Origin: SIG607 sp045646245 | Lineage (GTDB): Bacteria; Bacillota; Clostridia; Oscillospirales; Acutalibacteraceae | Length of the DNA stretch: 64,000 nucleotides | Assembly (NCBI GenBank): GCA_045646245.1 | Contig: JAZRKJ010000086.1 | Coordinates: 1-64,000, forward strand | Direction of reading: 5' to 3' | Shown here: positions 51,216 to 59,667 of the stretch, piece after piece | Position numbering within the stretch: position 1 is the stretch's first letter | How the letters are laid out: every line of letters starts with the position of its first letter | Translations under genes and position numbers: made by a program | The notes under the pieces: generated by a model | The model's database searches: none | What the model was told of the DNA's origin: nothing | What the model saw: only the letters and a program-made list of their open reading frames with translations

Positions 51216-51286
51216 AACCGTACGCTGACGGGTATGTGAATTGACACAGTGCGTACGGTTACGGGTTGTATACCGTCCGTCTGGGT
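51216..51286 (+). ncRNA. Structured pfl leader, candidate ZTP (pfl-motif) riboswitch
   Basis: A perfect 10 bp stem (AACCGTACGC at 51216-51225 with GCGTACGGTT at 51251-51260) encloses TGACGGG and a small hairpin TGTG/CACA. A second hairpin (ACGG/CCGT, 51261-51275) is followed by CCGTCTGGGTAG. The ZTP riboswitch was first described as the pfl motif upstream of pfl genes and has two such subdomains with a conserved CCGCCTGGGC at the end. The TGAC-GG segment also fits, but the GGGGAGC element of the consensus is not seen. A terminator begins within the GGGTAG, as expected of a transcription switch. A divergent ZTP class or a different RNA is possible. Confidence 0.5.
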
Positions 51287-51317
51287 AGTTGAGTTTTTGC
51301 TTGGCTACTTATTTTTA
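51285..51317 (+). terminator. Leader terminator in front of pflB
   Basis: GTAGTTGAG pairs with CTTGGCTAC (nine pairs including G-U) around TTTTTG, followed by TTATTTTT. It overlaps the last bases of the conserved CCGTCTGGGTAG, so folding of the upstream RNA and terminator formation should exclude one another. Confidence 0.65.
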
Positions 51318-51369
51318 TGCTCTGATATATGTTTCTTTTTTAACAATTACTCTTTTTGGAGGTTTTATT

Positions 51370-53601
51370 ATGAAATTTGATGCTTGGAAAGGTTTTAAAT
51401 GCGGTAAATGGCAAGACTCCATTGACGTACGCGACTTTATTCAAAACAACTATCATCCTTACGAGGGCGACGGTTCTTTCCTTTGCGCCGCTACCGAGCG
51501 TACTTCTGCTCTGCTTGAAAAATTCAGAATTCTCCAAAAGAAAGAGCAGGAAAACGGCGGCGTTCTTGACATTGACGTTAACACCGTATCCTCCCTTTGC
51601 GCTTATGCTCCCGGTTATCTTGATAAAGAAAACGAAATTATCGTAGGTTTCCAAACGGACGAGCCTTTAAAACGCGGTGTTAACCCCTTCGGAGGTATAC
51701 GTATGGCGCGTTCCTCCTGCGAAGCATACGGTTATAAGCTGTCCGAAAGAATTGAAGATTCTTTTAAATTCCGTACCACCCATAACGACGGTGTATTCAG
51801 AGTATACACCGACGAAATGAAGGCGGCACGTCACTGCGCCCTTCTCACCGGTCTTCCCGACGCTTACGGCAGAGGAAGAATTATAGGTGACTATCGCCGA
51901 ATTGCCCTTTACGGCATTGATTTTCTTATTGAAGAAAAGAAGAAGGATAAGGCAGAACTGGGCAAAAATCTTATGACCGCCGATAATATCCGTCTTCTTG
52001 AAGAGCTTGCTCAGCAAATCAAGTTTTTAGGTCTTATTAAAGAAATGGCGGCTATGTACGGCTTTGATATTTCTCTCCCCGCCACAAACACAAAGGAAGC
52101 TGTTCAATGGACTTATTTCGGTTATCTTGCCGCCAATAAAGAACAAAACGGCGCCGCAATGTCCTTTGGCAGAACCAGCACCTTCTTTGATATTTATATT
52201 GAACGTGACCTTGAAAACGGTGTTTTAACCGAAAGCGAAGCTCAAGAGATTATTGACGACCTTGTTATTAAGCTTCGTATGGCACGTCACCTTCGCACCC
52301 CCGAATACAACGAGCTGTTTGGCGGCGACCCAATGTGGATTACCGAAAGTATCGGCGGTATGGGTGAAGACAACCGTACTCTGGTTACCAAATCTTCCTT
52401 CCGTATTCTTCATACTTTGCGTAATTTAGGCCCTGCTCCCGAACCCAACTTAACCGTTTTGTGGAGCGAACGTCTACCCGAAGCCTTTAAGGCTTACTGT
52501 GCTGAAATTTCCATTGATACCGACTCTATCCAGTACGAAAACGACGATATTATGCGTCCTTCTTACGGGGACGACTACGCTATCGCTTGCTGTGTTTCGG
52601 CTATGAAGGTTGGTAAGCAAATGCAGTTCTTTGGTGCAAGAACCAATCTTGCAAAGCTATTGCTTCTCGCTATTAACGGCGGTACCGATAATATGTTCGG
52701 CACCAAAATAGGTCCTCAAATGGGCCCCGTTAAAGGCGAAGTTTTGGATTATAAAGAAGTGCGCGAACGTTTCAAGGTTTACCTTGAATGGCTTGCCGCA
52801 CTTTACGTTAATACAATGAACTGCATACATTATATGCACGATAAATATGCTTATGAAAAGAGCCAAATGGCGCTTCATGATACTCACGTTGAACGCCTTA
52901 TGGCGTTTGGTGTTGCGGGACTTTCGGTTGCTGCTGACTCGTTATCGGCTATAAAGTACGCAACCGTTAAGCCGGTAAGAAACGAAGAAGGACTTATCGT
53001 TGATTTTATTACCGAAGGCGACTTCCCCAAATTCGGTAACGACGACGACAGAGTTGATATGATTGCTCACGACCTTCTCCACGAAGTATCGGTTGAATTA
53101 AAGAAAACCCCCACCTACAAAAATGCCGTTCATACTCTTTCTGCCCTTACAATTACTTCCAACGTTATGTACGGAAAGAAAACAGGCAGCACTCCCGACG
53201 GCAGAAAAGCCGGCGAAGCCTTTGCCCCGGGCGCTAACCCAATGCACAACCGTGAAGTTAACGGCGCTGTTGCTTCCCTTAATTCGGTATCTAAGCTTTC
53301 TTATCTTGACGCCAGAGACGGTATTTCCAACACCTTCTCCATTGTTCCCGACGCCTTAGGAAAGACAAAGAAGGAGCAAATCGACAACCTCGTTACAATA
53401 ATGGGCGGTTATTTCGGAAATTGCGCTCATCACCTTAACGTTAACGTTATGAACCGTGAGCTTCTTATTAAAGCTTATGACCACCCCGAAGACTATCCCA
53501 ACCTTACCATTCGTGTTTCGGGATATGCGGTTAACTTCTGCAAGCTTTCCCGTGAGCAACAAAGAGAAGTTATTTCCCGTACCTTCCATGAATCCTGCTG
53601 A
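51370..53601 (+). CDS. pflB: Pyruvate formate-lyase (formate C-acetyltransferase)
   Basis: Glycyl-radical enzyme that converts pyruvate and CoA to acetyl-CoA and formate in anaerobic metabolism. The ATG at 51370 has GGAGG 8 nt upstream; 27 upstream codons of open frame lie in the leader and are rejected. The 743 residues include the adjacent catalytic cysteines in YAIACCVSAMKVG and the radical glycine in RVSGYAVNF near the C terminus. Length is normal (about 750). It is followed directly by its activating enzyme. Confidence 0.97.
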   Translation: MKFDAWKGFKCGKWQDSIDVRDFIQNNYHPYEGDGSFLCAATERTSALLEKFRILQKKEQENGGVLDIDVNTVSSLCAYAPGYLDKENEIIVGFQTDEPLKRGVNPFGGIRMARSSCEAYGYKLSERIEDSFKFRTTHNDGVFRVYTDEMKAARHCALLTGLPDAYGRGRIIGDYRRIALYGIDFLIEEKKKDKAELGKNLMTADNIRLLEELAQQIKFLGLIKEMAAMYGFDISLPATNTKEAVQWTYFGYLAANKEQNGAAMSFGRTSTFFDIYIERDLENGVLTESEAQEIIDDLVIKLRMARHLRTPEYNELFGGDPMWITESIGGMGEDNRTLVTKSSFRILHTLRNLGPAPEPNLTVLWSERLPEAFKAYCAEISIDTDSIQYENDDIMRPSYGDDYAIACCVSAMKVGKQMQFFGARTNLAKLLLLAINGGTDNMFGTKIGPQMGPVKGEVLDYKEVRERFKVYLEWLAALYVNTMNCIHYMHDKYAYEKSQMALHDTHVERLMAFGVAGLSVAADSLSAIKYATVKPVRNEEGLIVDFITEGDFPKFGNDDDRVDMIAHDLLHEVSVELKKTPTYKNAVHTLSALTITSNVMYGKKTGSTPDGRKAGEAFAPGANPMHNREVNGAVASLNSVSKLSYLDARDGISNTFSIVPDALGKTKKEQIDNLVTIMGGYFGNCAHHLNVNVMNRELLIKAYDHPEDYPNLTIRVSGYAVNFCKLSREQQREVISRTFHESC

Positions 53602-53602
53602 T

Positions 53603-54313
53603 ATGAAGGAATGTCGCATAAATTCTTTTCAAAGCTTGGGTACGGTTGACGGCCCCGGAGTAAGATGCGTAGTGTTTATGCAGGGTTGTCCCCTTCGGTG
53701 TCATTGTTGCCATAACCCCGAAACCTGGGATTTATCTGGCGGCGAAGTGATTTCTTCAAGCCAACTTCTCCATAAAATAATCCGTTGTAAGAGTTATTTC
53801 GGTAATAAGGGCGGCGTTACCTTTTCGGGCGGCGAGCCATTGGTTCAAAGCGAATTTCTTTTAGAGTTTATCCCGCTTCTTAAAAGTGAAGGTATTCACG
53901 TTTGCATAGATACAAGCGGCTGCATTTTAAACGAAAGCGCAAAAAAGGTTATAGAGCTTTGTGACCTTGTTCTGCTGGACTATAAATACACTAACGTTAA
54001 CGACTACAAAAAATACACCGGTATGGATTTAACCAAAACAGATGAGTTTTTAAGTTTTCTAAACCGAATAGGAAAACCAACTTGGATTAGACAGGTTATT
54101 ATCCCAGACGTTAACGATAACGAAGCTTCGCTTAGGCTATTGGCGGAGCTGAAAAATAAGTATTCCTGCATTGAAAAGTTTGAACTTCTCCCCTTCAGAA
54201 AGCTGTGTATAGAAAAATACAAAAATTTATCCCTAAGCTTTCCGTTTGAAAATATTAGGGAAGCCACAAAGGAAGATATAGAAAATTGCAAAAAACTTGC
54301 CTCGTTTACTTAA
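53603..54313 (+). CDS. pflA: Pyruvate formate-lyase activating enzyme
   Basis: Radical SAM enzyme that installs the glycyl radical on PflB. The cluster motif CX3CX2C is seen in GCPLRCHCCHN, preceded by SLGTVDGPGVR and followed by GGVTFSGGEPL. I chose the ATG at 53603, one base after the pflB stop, because MKECRINSFQSLG aligns with the family N terminus, giving 236 residues; 53588 is an alternative inside pflB. Neither has a clear ribosome binding site, so translation is probably coupled to pflB. Confidence 0.93.
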   Translation: MKECRINSFQSLGTVDGPGVRCVVFMQGCPLRCHCCHNPETWDLSGGEVISSSQLLHKIIRCKSYFGNKGGVTFSGGEPLVQSEFLLEFIPLLKSEGIHVCIDTSGCILNESAKKVIELCDLVLLDYKYTNVNDYKKYTGMDLTKTDEFLSFLNRIGKPTWIRQVIIPDVNDNEASLRLLAELKNKYSCIEKFELLPFRKLCIEKYKNLSLSFPFENIREATKEDIENCKKLASFT

Positions 54314-54326
54314 CGAGGCAAGTTTT
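54292..54326. terminator. Bidirectional terminator between pflA and spo0A
   Basis: Perfect 15 bp stem (AAAACTTGCCTCGTT with AACGAGGCAAGTTTT) with a 5-nt loop, flanked by T-rich sequence in both directions. It overlaps the pflA 3' end and stands 3 bp from the spo0A stop. Confidence 0.9.
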
Positions 54327-54328
54327 AT

Positions 54329-55102
54329 TTATATAACCTTTATGCTGAGCCTTAAATTATCAGCCATCATTGCAATAAATTCCGAATTGGTAGGTTTTCC
54401 TCTTTGATACTGAATGGTATAACCGAAATACGATTCCAAAACCGAAGTATCTCCTCTATCCCAAGCAACTTCTATTGCGTGACGAATTGCGCGTTCAACC
54501 CTTGAAGGTGTAGTGCAAAAACGCTTTGCAACAGTCGGGTAAAGAAGCTTTGTGACCGAATTTATCATTTCTGTGTCATTCACTGAAAGTATTATAGCGT
54601 CACGCAAATAACTATATCCCTTAATATGTGCGGGAATCCCCACTTTATGAATAATATCGGTTACCATGATTTCAAGCTGGTTGTCGCTAACGTTTTTAGG
54701 GGGATGATTTTTGAAAATATCTTTTCTGCAAAATCCTGACAATTCACTGATTCTTTCGGCTAAAAAACGCAGATCAAAGGGTTTTACAAAATAATATGTA
54801 GCGCCCGACTCAATTGCTTCCCTTTCAAGACGGGGATTGTCGAAGCCCGCCATTACGAAAAACGCAGGTTTACATTCACCTTTTGCAAATACCGACTGCA
54901 TAACGCTTATTATATCTGCGCTGGGCATAAAAACGTCTGCAAGAACAATATCGGGTTTTATTTCCGAAATTACGTTCATAAGCGTTTTCCCGTCTTTTTC
55001 ACAGGTATAAACATCCATATTTCTTTCTCTCAGCGCTGTGACACAATTTTTACCAAATTCAGTATTATCATCAGCTATTAAAATTTTACAACTATTTGAC
55101 AT
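54329..55102 (-). CDS. spo0A: Sporulation response regulator Spo0A
   Basis: Master regulator of endospore formation. The 257 residues consist of a receiver domain with the acidic pair D11-D12, phospho-acceptor D56 (VLADVFMP) and lysine in YFVKPFD, then the Spo0A C-terminal DNA-binding domain. That domain shows IPAHIKGYSYLRDAI, the recognition helix region RFCTTPSRVERAIRHAIEVAW and a C-terminal KPTNSEFIA segment. Its usual neighbour spoIVB is absent; pflA is convergent on one side and an araC gene lies upstream. Two exact TGTCGAA boxes lie 130-180 bp upstream. Presence of spo0A suggests sporulation ability but does not prove it. Confidence 0.95.
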   Translation of the reverse strand: MSNSCKILIADDNTEFGKNCVTALRERNMDVYTCEKDGKTLMNVISEIKPDIVLADVFMPSADIISVMQSVFAKGECKPAFFVMAGFDNPRLEREAIESGATYYFVKPFDLRFLAERISELSGFCRKDIFKNHPPKNVSDNQLEIMVTDIIHKVGIPAHIKGYSYLRDAIILSVNDTEMINSVTKLLYPTVAKRFCTTPSRVERAIRHAIEVAWDRGDTSVLESYFGYTIQYQRGKPTNSEFIAMMADNLRLSIKVI

Positions 55103-55135
55103 ATTTTGAACTCCTTTTTCAAATTTTGTAACTGC

Positions 55136-55164
55136 ATTATACCACGTACTTTAACTTATTTCAA
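55136..55164 (-). promoter_or_regulatory. Sigma-A promoter for spo0A
   Basis: Minus-strand TTGAAA and TATAAT with a 17 bp spacer, about 35 bp before the ATG, which itself is preceded by AAGGAG. Confidence 0.75.
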
Positions 55165-55233
55165 GTATTTTTTGGAAATAATACAAGTTTTTCTCAAAAA
55201 CTTTTAAACAAATTCCGATATTTTTCAAATATT

Positions 55234-55240
55234 TTCGACA
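55234..55240 (-). promoter_or_regulatory. 0A box (proximal)
   Basis: TGTCGAA on the minus strand in context ATATGTCGAAAAT, matching the Spo0A binding core. It lies about 70 bp upstream of the -35. Confidence 0.6.
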
Positions 55241-55273
55241 TATATTTACATAAAAACAAATTACTAAGGATAA

Positions 55274-55280
55274 TTCGACA
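55274..55280 (-). promoter_or_regulatory. 0A box (distal)
   Basis: A second exact TGTCGAA on the minus strand (context TGTGTCGAATTA), 40 bp from the first and on the same strand, about four helical turns away. Together they suggest autoregulation of spo0A. Confidence 0.6.
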
Positions 55281-55299
55281 CAGTAAGTTAAAAAAATAC

Positions 55300-55315
55300 C
55301 GCAGATTGCTCTGCG
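55300..55315 (-). terminator. Terminator after the AraC regulator
   Basis: Stem CGCAGA with TCTGCG around GCAA, followed on the minus strand by GTATTTTTTT. Confidence 0.75.
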
Positions 55316-55377
55316 ATAATTTTTCAATTATTTCTTTTCAATTACGTAAACTGCGCCGTCGCTTTTACTTATTCGTT

Positions 55378-56184
55378 TTAAACCGACGCTATTCTTTTTC
55401 TGTACTCTCTGGGAGAAAAGGCAGTCTTTTTCTTAAACAAGGCGGAAAAATAACAATTATCATTATACCCAACCCTCTCAGCAACTTCCGACACCGAAAG
55501 CGAAGTATCACGCAGAAGCCTTTTCGCAATATTGACCTTTTGGTTCAATTGATAATTATAAGGCGTTGTTCCGAACTCTTTTTTAAAAAGTTTAACACAA
55601 TAATCCTCCGAACGGTAAATAAGCTCGGCAAGAGTTTTGTTGCTTATTACGGTATCGGTATTGGTATCCAAAAAAGCTTTTAACTTTGCGCCTTCATTGC
55701 TATAAAGAGTAAGTTCACTTTTTTCCGAAAGACGGGACAGCATTTCCACAAAAATTGCCGCCACCTTGCCTTCGTCGCACACCTGTTTTTCGTCACATTG
55801 TGAAATTTTTGCAACCTTTAAAAATAAATCTTTCATACCTTCGCCGTCAAAAAGCCACTTTCCCTTTAAGCCATATTCTTCTATCAATACAGGCGGGAGT
55901 ACACCGCCGACGTTTATAAAAATCTTTTCCCACGGGTCAGTATGGGAGGAATAATAATTTTGGTTTGCGCCTTGAGGAAGCAAATAAACGCTGTCGGCAA
56001 AAACAGCAACGTCTTCCCCGTTTACCGTAACGTATCCGTGCCCTTTTACAATATACTCAATAACGGTGGTGGTGGAATTATCACGGCGGATATGATAACT
56101 GCCATCACAATAGGAAATTCCCGTAAGCTGTACCCTTATGGGTGATTTCCCGCATTTACCGTATACTCTTAAAGTTTCCTTCAT
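55378..56184 (-). CDS. AraC-family transcriptional regulator
   Basis: Cupin sensor plus AraC DNA-binding domain. The ATG at 56182-56184 (MKETLRVYG) has GAGTGAG upstream and is preferred to the one 11 codons earlier, which has no ribosome binding site; the product is 268 residues. The sensor half includes GHGYVTVNGEDVAVFADSVY. The C-terminal helix-turn-helix pair is VISNKTLAELIYRSEDYCVK and LSVSEVAERVGYNDNCYF. It is divergent from the DUF4965 gene, whose promoter region carries 21-bp-phased direct repeats, and so is its probable activator. Confidence 0.9.
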   Translation of the reverse strand: MKETLRVYGKCGKSPIRVQLTGISYCDGSYHIRRDNSTTTVIEYIVKGHGYVTVNGEDVAVFADSVYLLPQGANQNYYSSHTDPWEKIFINVGGVLPPVLIEEYGLKGKWLFDGEGMKDLFLKVAKISQCDEKQVCDEGKVAAIFVEMLSRLSEKSELTLYSNEGAKLKAFLDTNTDTVISNKTLAELIYRSEDYCVKLFKKEFGTTPYNYQLNQKVNIAKRLLRDTSLSVSEVAERVGYNDNCYFSALFKKKTAFSPREYRKRIASV

Positions 56185-56248
56185 TTTCTCACTCGTTTCT
56201 TTTTTTCCATATATCATACTAAAATAACAAGGATTTTAAATAATTATA

Positions 56249-56280
56249 AATTGTTTTTCTAAACTTTGCAATTGTTTTTC
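56249..56280 (+). promoter_or_regulatory. Direct-repeat operator, AraC type
   Basis: AATTGTTTTTC occurs twice, at 56249-56259 and 56270-56280, exactly 21 bp apart, i.e. two turns of the helix on the same face. The second copy ends 2 bp before the weak -35. This arrangement is typical of activator sites for AraC-family proteins. Confidence 0.65.
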
Positions 56281-56282
56281 AC

Positions 56283-56311
56283 TACAAAGTCAAAAAAAGC
56301 GGATATATAAT
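56283..56311 (+). promoter_or_regulatory. Activator-dependent promoter for the DUF4965 gene
   Basis: A good TATAAT (56306-56311) lies 17 bp after a poor -35, TACAAA. A weak -35 next to direct repeats fits activation by the divergent AraC protein. Confidence 0.5.
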
Positions 56312-56342
56312 TAAATAAAAAAGATTATTGGAGGAAAGCTTT

Positions 56343-58214
56343 ATGAAAATGGGTATGCCCGCTATTCCTGTTTTAAACGTTGACCCTTATTTTTCTCTTT
56401 GGGCAAAAAAGGGTGACCTGAACGGCAAATCACAGCTTATGCATTGGACAGGCGCCGACAATACTTTAGTAGGCAAAGTATTTATAGACGGCAAAGAATT
56501 TTGCTTTATAGGCGCAGATTCTAAAAGACCTGTTAAACAAATAAAAATCGATATCGATGCACTTTCTACCTACGTTACCTACGAAGGAGCCGGAATAAGA
56601 CTTTTTGTCACCTTTACCTCTCCCCTTATGGCTGACAGCCTTTATTACTCTTCCCGCCCCGTCACCTTTATTAAATGCTCTTACGAAAGCATTGATGGTA
56701 ATAACCATAACGTTAAAATTCACATTGCTTTTTCCGAAGAGTTTGTTTTAAACAAAGCGGGAGAAGGCAGAGCTTGGTCGGAAAAAGTTGCTATTAACGG
56801 CGCTACTTGTATTAAAATGGGTAACGGCACCTCGCAAAACGTTCTTGGAAAAAAGGGAGATAACATCCGCATAGATTGGGGATATTTATATTTCGCCGCC
56901 AAAGGAAACGCTAAAGCGGGCAACACCGTTCACTACGACCGTTACTGCATTTATCTTGAAAAGGAGCTTAATAACGATGCCCTCTTCGCCGTTGCTTACG
57001 ACGATATTGAAAGTATAAAATATTTTGGTGATAATCTTAAGGCTTATTGGAAAAACGACGGAAAAACTATTGAAGAAGCAATTGACGAAGCGCTTTTTGA
57101 ATACGACGCTTTAATAATCAAATGCAGGGATTTTTCGAACCGACTGATAAAAGAGGCAACCGAAAAAGGCGGCGAAAAATACGCCGACCTGCTTTGTCTT
57201 GCTTACCGTCAGGTTATGGCGGCGCACAAGCTTGTTGTAGATAAGGAAGGAAATAACCTATACATTTCGAAAGAATGTCTTTCCAACGGTTGCGCCGCAA
57301 CGGTAGACGTTACCTACCCCAGCGCACCTATGTACCTGTACTACAATACCGAGCTTTTAAAAGGTATGCTTCGTCCTATTTTCAAATATGCAAATAGCGA
57401 AAAATGGCCATACGATTTTGCGCCCCACGACGTGGGACAGTACCCTATTTTAGAAGGACAGTATTACGGCGGCACAAGACCGGAAATGCAAATGCCGGTT
57501 GAAGAGTGCGGTAATATGCTGACTTTGGTTGCCGCAATTTGCCAAAGAGATAATGATTATTCCTTTGCAAAAGAACATTTAACCCTTTTGGAGCAATGGA
57601 GTAAATACCTTGTTAAGTACGGTCTTGACCCCGAATATCAGCTTTGCACCGACGACTTTGCAGGTCATCTTGCTCACAACTGCAACCTTACTGTTAAAGC
57701 TATTATGGGTATGGCAGGACTTGCAAGAATATATAACGGTATCGGCAAAACAACCGAAAGCGAAAAGCTTTTAAAAAAGGCAAAGGAATATGCCGATTCC
57801 TTTATTGAGCGCGCCGCTAATAAAGACGGAAGCTTCAGACTTGCCTTTGATAAAGAAGGCACCTTCTCCCTTAAATATAACGCTGTTTGGGACAAGCTTT
57901 GGAATACCGAACTCTTTCCGCAAAAATTCTACGACGGTGAAATTACCAGATACAAAAAAGAAGCCCTACCCTACGGTATTCCTCTTGATTCCAGAGAAAC
58001 TTATACCAAATCGGACTGGATGTTATGGGTTGCTTGTTTAGCCGATAAAAAGCAAGATTTTGAGTATATAGTAAGCCTCCTTTGGAACGCGTATAACGTT
58101 TCCCGCAGTAACGCGCCAATGACCGACTGGTATTACGCCGACACTTCGGAAATGCGCGGCTTCCGCCACAGAACCGTTCAAGGCGGTCTGTTCTTAAAAT
58201 TATTGTTTGATTAA
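56343..58214 (+). CDS. Glutaminase-A-like protein (DUF4965/six-hairpin family)
   Basis: Large enzyme of 623 residues from the ATG at 56343, which has GGAGG 7-8 nt upstream. An N-terminal beta domain (PVLNVDPYFSLWAKKGDLNG) is followed by an (alpha/alpha)6 domain with QLCTDDFAGHLAHNCNLTVK, DVGQYPILEGQYYGG and a C-terminal YADTSEMRGFRHRTVQGGL. These match the family founded on fungal glutaminase A, common in gut anaerobes beside sugar genes. No signal peptide is seen. Given the AraC regulator and the rhamnose genes next door, a glycosidase role is possible; the true substrate is unknown. Confidence 0.75.
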   Translation: MKMGMPAIPVLNVDPYFSLWAKKGDLNGKSQLMHWTGADNTLVGKVFIDGKEFCFIGADSKRPVKQIKIDIDALSTYVTYEGAGIRLFVTFTSPLMADSLYYSSRPVTFIKCSYESIDGNNHNVKIHIAFSEEFVLNKAGEGRAWSEKVAINGATCIKMGNGTSQNVLGKKGDNIRIDWGYLYFAAKGNAKAGNTVHYDRYCIYLEKELNNDALFAVAYDDIESIKYFGDNLKAYWKNDGKTIEEAIDEALFEYDALIIKCRDFSNRLIKEATEKGGEKYADLLCLAYRQVMAAHKLVVDKEGNNLYISKECLSNGCAATVDVTYPSAPMYLYYNTELLKGMLRPIFKYANSEKWPYDFAPHDVGQYPILEGQYYGGTRPEMQMPVEECGNMLTLVAAICQRDNDYSFAKEHLTLLEQWSKYLVKYGLDPEYQLCTDDFAGHLAHNCNLTVKAIMGMAGLARIYNGIGKTTESEKLLKKAKEYADSFIERAANKDGSFRLAFDKEGTFSLKYNAVWDKLWNTELFPQKFYDGEITRYKKEALPYGIPLDSRETYTKSDWMLWVACLADKKQDFEYIVSLLWNAYNVSRSNAPMTDWYYADTSEMRGFRHRTVQGGLFLKLLFD

Positions 58215-58215
58215 A

Positions 58216-58249
58216 GAAAAAGTGAACGTTTCAAAAAACGTTCACTTTT
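58216..58249. terminator. Bidirectional terminator between the DUF4965 gene and rhaB
   Basis: Perfect 15 bp stem (AAAAAGTGAACGTTT with AAACGTTCACTTTTT) and a 4-nt loop, flanked by T runs on either strand. Confidence 0.9.
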
Positions 58250-58254
58250 TTATC

Positions 58255-59649
58255 TTATCCGAAATATTTAATATCAAAGGAATCGGCAACAATTTTTCTT
58301 GCGTTTTTAAGGTCGCTTATTTCCCCTAAAGCCATCATCTGAATAATAAGATTACCCATAGCGGTTGCTTCGGTAGGACCTGCGCTAACCTTTTTGCCTG
58401 AGGCTAAAGCGGTTAGTTCGTTAAGGTAAGCGTCTTGACTTCCGCCGCCGACAATTGCAATTGAAGTGTACGAAATACCCGTTATGCCTTCAATTTGCTT
58501 AATGGCGGTTGCATAACAGTTAGACAAACTGTTATAAATAACCTTTGCAATTTCGCCCAAGCTTTCGGGAACGGCTTGACCGGTTCTTGCACATTCGCTC
58601 TTAACCGCCTCAATCATAGAATCAGGAGCAAAGAAAATATCGTTTTGAGGGTCAACCACCGACTTAATATCGCATTCTCTTGCCATAGAGGAAATTTCGC
58701 CGAAGCCTACCTTTTCTTTCCATTCTCTGCGAACCGACTGCATCATCCAAAGACCCATTATATTTTTAAGGAAACGGAAACGGTAATCATAACCGCCTTC
58801 GTTGGTAAGGTTTGCTTCCATACTTTCCTTAGTGCAAATAGGTTTAAGGGTTTCGGTACCAAGCAAGGACCAAGTGCCCGAACTGATGTAAAGGGTATTA
58901 TCCTCCACTGTGGGAAGAGCGGCAATAGCAGAAGCGGTATCGTGAGCAGCGGTTAAAATAACCTTTGTGTCAAAGCCGACTTCTTCTTTTATTTCTTTTC
59001 TCAAGCCGCCGACAACGGTACCCGGACGGTGAATGGGACAGAAAATTTCCTTCTTAATGCCCATCATATCAAGTAATTCAAAATCCCAATCCTTCTTTTC
59101 GGCATTAAGCAGCTGGCTTGTTGAAGCAATGGTATATTCACTTGCCTTTTTACCCGAAAGTAAAAAGGTTAAATATTCGGGTATAAAAAGGAAGGTTTCA
59201 GCCTTTTCAAGCCACTGGGGATTTTTAAGTTTTATACTTAAAAGTTGGTAAGAGGTGTTGAAAAGCTGCTTTTGAATACCTGTTCTGTTATAAAGAGCTT
59301 CCTCACTTATAATTTTGCTAAGCTCAACGTCCATTCCGTTGGTACGCGAATCTCTGTAGCAAACCGAATCGCCAACAATTTTATCCTCCTTATCAAGAAG
59401 AACAAAGTCAACTCCCCACGTATCAATAGCAACAGAGGACGGTATTTTGCCCATTTCTTTACACTTTTTCATACCAATAAGAATTTCACCGAAAAGTCTT
59501 TCGGTATCCCAACAAAGGGTACCGTTTTTGTTTTGAAATCCGTTTTCAAAACGGTGAACTTCTTCAAGGATAATTTTACCCTGTTCGGTATGTGCAAGTA
59601 TATGTCTGCCGCTGGAAGCGCCAAGGTCTATAGCAAGATAGTAGTTCAT
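58255..59649 (-). CDS. rhaB: Rhamnulokinase
   Basis: FGGY-family kinase phosphorylating L-rhamnulose. The 464 residues start with the ATPase fold phosphate-1 loop AIDLGASSGRHI, followed by SVAIDTWGVDFVLLD and the C-terminal AIVGGGSQDAYLNELTA. Length and motifs fit RhaB better than xylulokinase or fuculokinase, and rhaD and rhaA are directly upstream. It is the last gene of the operon, 18 bp after rhaD, and shares a terminator with the convergent gene. Confidence 0.94.
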   Translation of the reverse strand: MNYYLAIDLGASSGRHILAHTEQGKIILEEVHRFENGFQNKNGTLCWDTERLFGEILIGMKKCKEMGKIPSSVAIDTWGVDFVLLDKEDKIVGDSVCYRDSRTNGMDVELSKIISEEALYNRTGIQKQLFNTSYQLLSIKLKNPQWLEKAETFLFIPEYLTFLLSGKKASEYTIASTSQLLNAEKKDWDFELLDMMGIKKEIFCPIHRPGTVVGGLRKEIKEEVGFDTKVILTAAHDTASAIAALPTVEDNTLYISSGTWSLLGTETLKPICTKESMEANLTNEGGYDYRFRFLKNIMGLWMMQSVRREWKEKVGFGEISSMARECDIKSVVDPQNDIFFAPDSMIEAVKSECARTGQAVPESLGEIAKVIYNSLSNCYATAIKQIEGITGISYTSIAIVGGGSQDAYLNELTALASGKKVSAGPTEATAMGNLIIQMMALGEISDLKNARKIVADSFDIKYFG

Positions 59650-59667
59650 AGTATTACCCCTATTTAT

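Noticed and set aside
51289..51369. Upstream start for pflB adding 27 residues
   Set aside because: The extension covers the leader terminator region, is hydrophobic and unlike PflB N termini, and lacks a ribosome binding site.
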